Shown piece after piece: positions 14,100-18,937 of a DNA stretch of 18,937 nucleotides (positions within the stretch are counted from its first letter, which is position 1; every line of letters begins with the position of its first letter). The stretch covers positions 1 through 18,937 of the forward strand of contig DATMBJ010000102.1 in NCBI GenBank assembly GCA_035559315.1, given 5' to 3'. A model generated the notes under the pieces. The model ran no database searches. It saw only the letters and a list, made by a program, of their open reading frames with translations, and was not told the DNA's origin. The position numbers were made by a program, and so were the translations under genes. Source of the DNA: DATLZM01 sp035559315 (lineage in GTDB: Bacteria > Actinomycetota > UBA4738 > HRBIN12).

Positions 14100-14105
14100 C
14101 CTCCT
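14100..14105 (-). promoter_or_regulatory. Ribosome binding site that fixes the qcrA start
   Basis: On the minus strand these bases read AGGAGG, with five bases between them and the GTG at 14094. They lie in the 19-base gap after the hexahaem cytochrome gene. This supports the shorter Rieske protein over an upstream in-frame GTG at 14145. Confidence 0.75.
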
Positions 14106-14113
14106 GGAGACGT

Positions 14114-14806
14114 TCATCCGGTCCCCCTCCCCCCTCCGTCCCCACCCGGTGGCCCCTGTCGGCCCGTGTGGCAGAGGTTGCACTCGAGGGGCGCGATGCG
14201 GTCGTTGTGGCAGCGGAGGCAGGCGCTCATCGTGGGATGGGTCGCGGAGCCGTATGCCACGGCCTCGCCGTGGGCCACCGTCGAGTGGCAGTTCAGGCAC
14301 TTGCCGCCGAGCTCCACGATGTTCCGGTGGCTCACGGTGATACCGGTCCGGGGGTCGTGGACGTTCCCCGCGAGGATGTCCTCGTGGCACTGCAGGCAGG
14401 CGGCGTTGGGGACCGCGGCGTTGAACGACCAGTCCTCGTAGGTGCCGCGGATGTAGTTCATCACCACCTGGAGCCCGGCGATCTTGCCGCCGATGAAGCC
14501 GAAGAACCCCGGCGTGAGGTGGCAGCGCTCGCAGTTCACCTCCCGGTGCGGCGACGCCTCCCACTTCTCCACGTAGGGCGTCATGACGTGGCAGCGGGCG
14601 CAGAACGAGGGCTGCGAGGTCCACCAGAAGCTCGCGGCGGCGAACAGCAGGAGGCCCGCCACGGAGAGCCCCATCACGACGGCGCCCGCGGCCACCACCC
14701 GCCGTCCGCCGACCGGGGCGAGGGCCTCCCGGGTCGCCCGCAGGCTCTCCCGGAGCCACCCGCCGCGACGCTCGGGATCCCTCCTCCGCCGCCGGAACAC
14801 GCTCAC
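14114..14806 (-). CDS. NapC/NrfH-family hexahaem membrane cytochrome c
   Basis: A 230-residue quinol-oxidising type cytochrome. An N-terminal membrane helix (about residues 38-60) is followed by the NapC/NrfH signature TSQPSFCARCHVMTPYVEKW and the second site VNCERCHLTPGFFG. Six CXXCH motifs are present (CARCH, CERCH, CLQCH, CLNCH, CLRCH and CNLCH), more than the four usual for NapC/NrfH. A GTG start with a GAGGAGGT ribosome binding site overlaps the hemA stop (GTGA). In known systems such proteins draw electrons from menaquinol for a periplasmic reductase such as NrfA or NapA; none is encoded here, so it may feed the downstream polyhaem proteins in parallel with Qcr, or a reductase elsewhere. 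Confidence 0.92.
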   Translation of the reverse strand: MSVFRRRRRDPERRGGWLRESLRATREALAPVGGRRVVAAGAVVMGLSVAGLLLFAAASFWWTSQPSFCARCHVMTPYVEKWEASPHREVNCERCHLTPGFFGFIGGKIAGLQVVMNYIRGTYEDWSFNAAVPNAACLQCHEDILAGNVHDPRTGITVSHRNIVELGGKCLNCHSTVAHGEAVAYGSATHPTMSACLRCHNDRIAPLECNLCHTGRQGPPGGDGGGRGTG

Positions 14807-16110
14807 CCGACCTCCTCGGCGCGGTGCGTGCCGCGGGCCGGCTCCGCGGGCTCCCCGTCGACGCCGAAGAGCCACCGCGCCGCCTCCACCAGCCCGTCGT
14901 CGCCGCGGGCGCACGCCTCCTTCGCCCGGACCGTGGGGAGGTGGACGACCTTCCGGACGCTCCGGTGGATCGCGCGGGCGACGGCCTCGCGCTGCCGCTC
15001 GTCGAGCCCGGGGATCCTCCGGAGGGCGTCCTCGGCCTCGGCCCGCGCGATCCTCGCCGCGCGGGCCTGGATCGCCGCGACGACCCGGTCGGCGGGGCGG
15101 GAGCGGAACCAGGCCACGCAGCGTTCCGCCTCGACCAGGACGATCTCGGAGGCCTCCGCGAGCTGCGCCTCCCGCCCGCCGGGCGCGGTGAACCCCTCCC
15201 GCTCGAGCCGCTCCAGGTCGTAGAGGACGATGGGCCCGCGGAGCGCGAGGACCGCCGGATCGACGTTCCGCGGCAGGCCCAGGTCCACGACCACGAGCGG
15301 CCCGTCCCTCCCGGCGAGGGCGCGGGAGATCTCCTCGGGACCGGCGAGCGGCGCGGGTGCCGCGGTGGCGAAGACGACGGCGTCGGCCGCGGCCATCGCC
15401 GGCACCAGCGCCGCCAGGGGAAGGCCCACCCCTCCGAAGCGCTCCGCGAGCTCGCGGGCCGTCTCCGCGCGCCGTGCGACGACCCGGGGGCGGGCGCCGG
15501 CGCGAGCCAGGGCGCGGACCGAGCCGGCGGCGATCCGACCGCTGCCGACCACCACCACCTCGCGCCCGGCCAGGGCGCCCAGGGCGGCCTCGATGGCCCG
15601 GACGGCCGCGCGGGGGATGCCCTCGCGCTCCCGGGAGAGGCCGGTCGCGGCCCGAGCCCGCTTCCCGGCCTCGAGCGCCCACCGGAACAGGCCGTGGAGG
15701 TGGGGACCGACCGCGCCCGCCGCGGCGGCGACGCGGTACGCGGCCCGGACCTGCCCCTGGATCTCGGCCTCGCCCCGGGCCATCGAGTCCAGGCCGGCGG
15801 CCACCTCGAAGAGGTGCCGGATGACCTCTTCCCCCACGAGGATCCGCCCCCGGCGCTCCGTCCAGCCCGGAGGGAGGCCCTTCAGGCCCTCCAGGAACAG
15901 ACGGATCTCCCGAGCCGCCGCCTCCGGGTCGCCGACCCACGCGTACACCTCGGTCCGGTTGCAGGTCGAGAGGATCACCGCCTCCCGGACGTCGGGCGCC
16001 CGGAGGAGGCAGGGCAGGGCCCCCGGGAGGAGGGTCTCGGGCACGGTCACCCGTTCGAGCTCCCGGATGGGGAGCGTGCGGTGGGAGAGCACGAGGGCGA
16101 GGAGCTTCAC
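14803..16110 (-). CDS. hemA: Glutamyl-tRNA reductase
   Basis: A 435-residue enzyme that reduces glutamyl-tRNA to glutamate-1-semialdehyde, the first step of tetrapyrrole synthesis by the C5 pathway. The catalytic Cys50 is in LSTCNRTEVYAWV, the same position as in E. coli. The AAGLDSMARGEAEIQGQVRAA segment matches the conserved family signature with some substitutions. The NADPH-binding fold begins VVVVGSGRIAAGSV rather than the usual GAGEMG, and VDLGLPRNVDP follows. A C-terminal dimerisation helix region runs from about residue 320. The GTG start overlaps the Rrf2 stop (GTGA). Its place inside a cytochrome operon suggests it boosts haem supply. The Rossmann-loop changes hint at a second, diverged copy. 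Confidence 0.95.
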   Translation of the reverse strand: MKLLALVLSHRTLPIRELERVTVPETLLPGALPCLLRAPDVREAVILSTCNRTEVYAWVGDPEAAAREIRLFLEGLKGLPPGWTERRGRILVGEEVIRHLFEVAAGLDSMARGEAEIQGQVRAAYRVAAAAGAVGPHLHGLFRWALEAGKRARAATGLSREREGIPRAAVRAIEAALGALAGREVVVVGSGRIAAGSVRALARAGARPRVVARRAETARELAERFGGVGLPLAALVPAMAAADAVVFATAAPAPLAGPEEISRALAGRDGPLVVVDLGLPRNVDPAVLALRGPIVLYDLERLEREGFTAPGGREAQLAEASEIVLVEAERCVAWFRSRPADRVVAAIQARAARIARAEAEDALRRIPGLDERQREAVARAIHRSVRKVVHLPTVRAKEACARGDDGLVEAARWLFGVDGEPAEPARGTHRAEEVG

Positions 16111-16583
16111 GGCCCCTCCCCTCCTTCCTCGTCGTGGAGGCACCAGGCCCCGACCAGGGGGATGGCCGAGATCCCCCCGGCCGTCGCCGACCCGGAGGCC
16201 TCGAGGAGCCGGTCGAAGCTCACCGAGAGCAGCTCGCGCAGGGCCTCCTGCGCGCGGACCAGGACCGGGTAGGCGGGGCAGGTCTCGATCCGGTCGCAGC
16301 GCGGGGGGTCGGACAGGCACTCGTTCAGCACCAGGGGCCCCTCCAGGGCCTCGATCACGTGGAGGACCGTGATGGAACCCGCCGGCACGGCGAGCGCGAT
16401 GCCGCCGCCCACGCCCCGCCTGGTGGCGAGGATCCCGGCCCTCGCGAGGGAGCGGACGATCTTGCCGAGGAACGTGGGGGAGATCCCCTGGAGCGCGGCC
16501 ACCCGAGCGGCGCTGATGCGCCCGTGGCGGGCGACCTCGAGCACGCACCGGATCGCGTAGTCCGCCTCCCGGGTCACGAGCAC
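16107..16583 (-). CDS. Rrf2-family transcriptional regulator with three cysteines (IscR/NsrR-like)
   Basis: A 158-residue regulator. The winged helix-turn-helix (about residues 2-70) starts VTREADYAIRCVLEVA, includes ISPTFLGKIVRSLARAGIL, and has the wing RRGVGGGIAL. Cys89, Cys96 and Cys102 lie in the Fe-S binding loop with spacing CX6C-X5-C, close to that of IscR and NsrR. It probably binds a [2Fe-2S] or [4Fe-4S] cluster and responds to NO, oxygen or cluster supply. The GTG at 16583 was chosen because it places Tyr9-Ala10 as in IscR and follows AGGAGG by seven bases. It lies upstream of hemA within the operon, which it may autoregulate; no operator was identified. Confidence 0.92.
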   Translation of the reverse strand: MLVTREADYAIRCVLEVARHGRISAARVAALQGISPTFLGKIVRSLARAGILATRRGVGGGIALAVPAGSITVLHVIEALEGPLVLNECLSDPPRCDRIETCPAYPVLVRAQEALRELLSVSFDRLLEASGSATAGGISAIPLVGAWCLHDEEGGEGP

Positions 16584-17953
16584 CCCGATCCCTCCTCCCG
16601 CTCGCTCCCCGCCCCGCCCCGCTCGGCCCGCAGCCGCATGAGCCGGGCCTTGGCCGTGGCCCGCAGCCTGCGGTAGGCGTCGGGCGCGAGGAGCCCGCGC
16701 TCGTGGGCCAGGTCGAGGGCGGCGATCTCGTCGATCAGGAGGTCGACCTCGTCGGGGGGCGCGGCGTCGGGGGCGTTCCGCGCCGGCTCTCGAGCGGACG
16801 CGCGGGGCGCGGGGCGTGCGGGGCCGTGCCGTCCGCGGTCCCGGCCGGCGCTCGAGCCGGCCCGCGCCGCGCCGGGTCCGGCCCTCCGGCGACCGGTTCC
16901 GCGTCGCAGGGTCAACGCCCCCCCGAGGGCCGCGGCGAGCCCCACGCCCACCAGGAGCGGGGCGAGGACCGAGGCCGTCCCGCCCCCCGAGAGCCCGGAG
17001 AGCGTGACCACGATCTCCTCCCCCGGCGAGAGGCCGGAGCTCGTGAACACGCGGTAGGCGATCCCCCGGTCCGTGACCTCGCCCGCTGGCGTCAGGCGGT
17101 CGGAGGTCACCCCGATCCCCTCGGGCACGAGGAGGTCGAACCGCTCCGTGGGCAGGGTGACGGGGAAGGTGAGTCGCGCCGGGGGGTCGGCCGTGTACCG
17201 CAGCGTGGCCCGGGTCTCGCCCGGCACGATGGGGGCCGGGTGGAGGAAGGCGCCGCCCTCGACCCGCCCGGGCCGCTCCAGGAACGCCCCCAGGTACTGG
17301 AAGCCGCGGGCGCCCGGCGCGAGGGGCAGGCGTACCGGCCCGCCGCCACCGCTCCCCACGTACGCCGCGTCCCCGTCGTTGCGCCACCGCAGGTCGTGCT
17401 GGATCGCGATGGCCTCGCCCTCGCGGTCGATCCATACGACCCAGGTGGCCACGACGACCGCGTCCGGGGAGGTGGTCGGCTCGAACACCGTGAGCCGCAC
17501 GGGGGCCCTCCGGTCGGCGGGGAACACGCGCGTGCGGTACTCGGCCCCGTCGAACGTGGCGGCCACCTGGAACGCGGTGACCTCCGGCGGGAGCGCGGGG
17601 AACGCGAAGGCGCCGGCGTCGTCGGCGGTCGTGGAGAGCGACCCCACCCCCGACCGCTCGTCGTAGAGGAACAGGGTCACCTCGATGGCCGCGGCCGGCT
17701 CGCCGTTGGTGCCGTTCACGACCTTCCCCGTCACCCCGGCGTCGTCCGCCGCCACCGGCCCGGTTCCGGCGGCCACCCGGCCACCGGCGGAGGCCACCGG
17801 CCCGCCCGCGAGCGCCGCGGCGATGACGGCGAGCGCCACGGCGAGCGCGAGCGCGGCGACGACCCGGACCCACGGGGGCCGGACGGCCCGCCCACGGCGT
17901 CCGCCGCGCCGTCCCCGGTGGTGTCCCGCGCGCGTGCTGCCCATCGCGCTCAC
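16574..17953 (-). CDS. Carboxypeptidase-regulatory-like membrane protein with a C-terminal CcmI-like helical hairpin
   Basis: A 459-residue protein. Order: basic N-terminus; membrane or signal helix (about residues 28-50); Ig-like carboxypeptidase-regulatory domain (about 72-150, VTGKVVNGTNGEPAAAIEVT); a second all-beta domain (about 160-320); membrane helix (about 333-350); a low-complexity Arg/Ala/Pro linker (about 355-400); and a C-terminal helical pair, DLLIDEIAALDLAHERGLLAPDAYRRLRA in type but split here over residues about 405-440. That last module resembles one in the next protein upstream. The GTG at 17953 overlaps the zinc-ribbon gene stop (GTGA). Proteins of this build occur beside ccm genes, but the function is unknown; an assembly role at the membrane is inferred. 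Confidence 0.82.
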   Translation of the reverse strand: MSAMGSTRAGHHRGRRGGRRGRAVRPPWVRVVAALALAVALAVIAAALAGGPVASAGGRVAAGTGPVAADDAGVTGKVVNGTNGEPAAAIEVTLFLYDERSGVGSLSTTADDAGAFAFPALPPEVTAFQVAATFDGAEYRTRVFPADRRAPVRLTVFEPTTSPDAVVVATWVVWIDREGEAIAIQHDLRWRNDGDAAYVGSGGGGPVRLPLAPGARGFQYLGAFLERPGRVEGGAFLHPAPIVPGETRATLRYTADPPARLTFPVTLPTERFDLLVPEGIGVTSDRLTPAGEVTDRGIAYRVFTSSGLSPGEEIVVTLSGLSGGGTASVLAPLLVGVGLAAALGGALTLRRGTGRRRAGPGAARAGSSAGRDRGRHGPARPAPRASAREPARNAPDAAPPDEVDLLIDEIAALDLAHERGLLAPDAYRRLRATAKARLMRLRAERGGAGSEREEGSGCS

Positions 17954-18411
17954 CCCCCGCTCACCCCTGCGATCTCAGCGCCGCAGAGGCGGCAGAACCG
18001 ATCCCCGGGCTCGTGGACGGCCCCGCACCCGCCGCAGGTGCGCCGCTCGAGCGCGCGCCGGCGCGCGGCGATCTCCCGTTCCAGCTGGTCCTCCGCGGTC
18101 TCCGCGTCCGGACCCCGCCCCCGCCCCGGGCCCGCCGGTCCGTCCCGCTCGGCCAGGGCGCGGAGCACGGCCGCGGCCTCGGCCACCGCACGGGCACGGA
18201 GCCTGCGGTGGTCCTCCTCGCTGAGCTTCCCGGTGGCCAGGTCCATGTCGAGCTCGCGGATCTCATCGAGGAGCCGCTCCTTCTCCCGCAGGAGCGCCGG
18301 TTCCTCCTCCTCGGCGGGCGGGCCCTCGGGGACCAGGAACGGTCGGGCGATCAGGTAGGCCACCGCCAGGAACAGGAGGAACCCGCCGATCGCGACCGCG
18401 GCCACCGTCAT
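17950..18411 (-). CDS. CcmI-like membrane protein with a C-terminal zinc ribbon
   Basis: A 153-residue protein. One N-terminal membrane helix (about residues 4-25) is followed by a helical hairpin (about 40-92) containing LLDEIRELDMDLATGKLSEE, a pattern typical of the CcmI family of cytochrome c maturation. A coiled stretch leads to a C-terminal zinc ribbon with two CXXC knuckles, CGGC and CRLC. The helix is near the N-terminus, so the zinc ribbon probably lies in the cytoplasm. The ATG overlaps the ccmH stop (ATGA) and has a GGGAGGG ribosome binding site. Its position right after ccmH supports a role in cytochrome c maturation, but the zinc ribbon is not part of standard CcmI. Confidence 0.85.
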   Translation of the reverse strand: MTVAAVAIGGFLLFLAVAYLIARPFLVPEGPPAEEEEPALLREKERLLDEIRELDMDLATGKLSEEDHRRLRARAVAEAAAVLRALAERDGPAGPGRGRGPDAETAEDQLEREIAARRRALERRTCGGCGAVHEPGDRFCRLCGAEIAGVSGG

Positions 18412-18937
18412 CCCTCCCGTCGCACCTCCCGCTCGACCTCCTCCAGCAGCGCCGGGTCGATCGCCGCGGCCGGGACCTCCTCGGGCTCGCCCCCCCGGGG
18501 CCGCCAGCTCCTCAAGGCCAGGGCGACCACGAGCCCGCCGCCGGCCAGGACGGCGAACGGGAGGACCCACGCCGTGAGGTTGAAGCCCTCCCTGGTCGGA
18601 GCGGCGAGGACGTCCTCGCCGTAATCGGCGGCGAAGGCCGCCAGGACCTCGTCGGGGGTCATCCCCCGGGCCAGCAGGCGCTCGGCCTGGGCGCGCATCC
18701 CGGCTGCGACCTCGCAGGTCATGGTGCCCTCGCACGCGTAGGCCGTGAGGTTGCAGCCGCACTGGCAGAGGAGCTGCTCGAGGACCTGCTTCAGCCTCGG
18801 GCCGGCCTGGACCTCGGTGGGCGGGTGCGGGGACATGCTGGGCTGGGGCGTCGGGGCCGCCCGGGCGAGGGCCAGGGTGAGCGCCGGCGCCGTGCGGGGG
18901 ACCCCGTGGCGCGCGCGCGCCACCGCCCCGGCGGCCG
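18408..18937 (-). CDS. ccmH: CcmH-type cytochrome c maturation protein (5' end probably beyond the window)
   Basis: The visible part ends with a CcmH domain: LKQVLEQLLCQCGCNLTAY, then MTCEVAAGMRAQAERLLARG and MTPDEVLAAFAADYGEDVLA. A membrane helix follows at about 50 residues from the C-terminus (AWVLPFAVLAGGGLVVALAL). CcmH reduces apocytochrome c thiols or hands the apoprotein to the CcmF haem lyase in System I. The usual CXXC pair is replaced by a CQCGC cluster, a variant I recall from several non-proteobacterial lineages. The reading frame is open to the window edge. Internal starts (GTG 18923, ATG 18836) would give no clear signal peptide, so the true start is probably outside. More ccm genes are expected upstream. 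Confidence 0.88.
   Translation of the reverse strand, partial: AAGAVARARHGVPRTAPALTLALARAAPTPQPSMSPHPPTEVQAGPRLKQVLEQLLCQCGCNLTAYACEGTMTCEVAAGMRAQAERLLARGMTPDEVLAAFAADYGEDVLAAPTREGFNLTAWVLPFAVLAGGGLVVALALRSWRPRGGEPEEVPAAAIDPALLEEVEREVRREG
18906..18923. repeat. Perfect 18-base palindrome of alternating GC
   Basis: GTGGCGCGCGCGCGCCAC is self-complementary over all 18 bases and lies within the visible 5' part of ccmH. Its core is an alternating purine-pyrimidine run that could adopt Z-DNA or a cruciform, or slip during replication. It may simply reflect GC-rich codon use (Val-Ala-Arg-Ala-Arg-His). Confidence 0.6.

Noticed and set aside
14095..14145. Longer Rieske protein starting at GTG 14145
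   Set aside because: The extra 17 residues are Gly-rich, would overlap the previous gene by 32 bases and ignore the AGGAGG placed five bases before GTG 14094.
9139..14806. CRISPR array or DNA repeat suggested by the many recurring TGCCAC/GTGGCA words
   Set aside because: These words are the codons of CXXCH haem motifs at irregular spacing within open frames; there are no constant-length repeats and spacers.
16703..18358. Plus-strand frame of 551 codons opposite the Rrf2 upstream genes
   Set aside because: It is antisense to two genes with clear domains and membrane helices, and its own product is low-complexity Arg/Gly/Pro sequence.

Overview
This 18.9 kb window comes from a bacterial genome with very high GC content (above 70% by eye) and many GTG starts. 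It is densely packed with c-type cytochrome genes. I count 43 CXXCH haem-binding motifs plus one CX3CH motif in seven proteins, and one probable extra covalent haem in the cytochrome b. The host is probably an uncultivated respiratory or electron-transferring bacterium. The split, Bacillus-like quinol:cytochrome c reductase (Rieske, then cytochrome b6, then subunit IV fused to cytochrome c) combined with System I cytochrome maturation (CcmH) does not fix a phylum. An actinobacterial, NC10/Rokubacteria-like or other deep lineage are all possible. I do not claim a species.

Left part (1-6548). A small membrane protein (minus strand, 180-527) diverges from a two-gene plus-strand operon (756-2545) encoding a membrane-anchored heptahaem cytochrome c and a di-haem b-type membrane cytochrome. 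This pair resembles the split halves of a CbcL-type quinone/cytochrome module. It converges, five bases apart, on a two-component system (minus strand, 2551-5080): a NarX-like sensor kinase whose extracytoplasmic domain carries a CXXCH haem motif, and a NarL/FixJ response regulator. A COG2509-like FAD-dependent dehydrogenase (plus, 5193-6548) diverges from the kinase and may be translated from a leaderless mRNA.

Right part (6579-18937). Sixteen minus-strand genes are packed head to tail, mostly with 4-base ATGA/GTGA overlaps or gaps under 20 bases. In transcription order they are: CcmH (cut by the window edge), a CcmI-like zinc-ribbon protein, a carboxypeptidase-regulatory-like membrane protein, an Rrf2 regulator with three cysteines, HemA, a hexahaem NapC/NrfH-like quinol oxidase, Rieske QcrA, cytochrome b6 QcrB, subunit IV-cytochrome c QcrC, a decahaem cytochrome, a small proline-rich membrane protein, a NapC-like decahaem cytochrome, a nonahaem cytochrome (last site CX3CH), a SurA-N-like protein without a parvulin domain, a TPR protein and an NHL beta-propeller protein.

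Taken together, the large operon looks like a self-contained unit. It supplies haem (HemA), helps mature cytochromes c (CcmH and CcmI-like), senses Fe-S/redox or NO state (Rrf2), takes electrons from the quinone pool (QcrABC and the NapC/NrfH-like protein), passes them to three membrane-tethered polyhaem proteins built from a shared duplicated haem-pair module, and encodes three extracytoplasmic assembly or scaffold-type proteins (SurA-N, TPR, NHL). No terminal reductase and no outer-membrane porin is encoded in the window, so the final electron acceptor is unknown. I saw no tRNA, rRNA, CRISPR array or insertion sequence.
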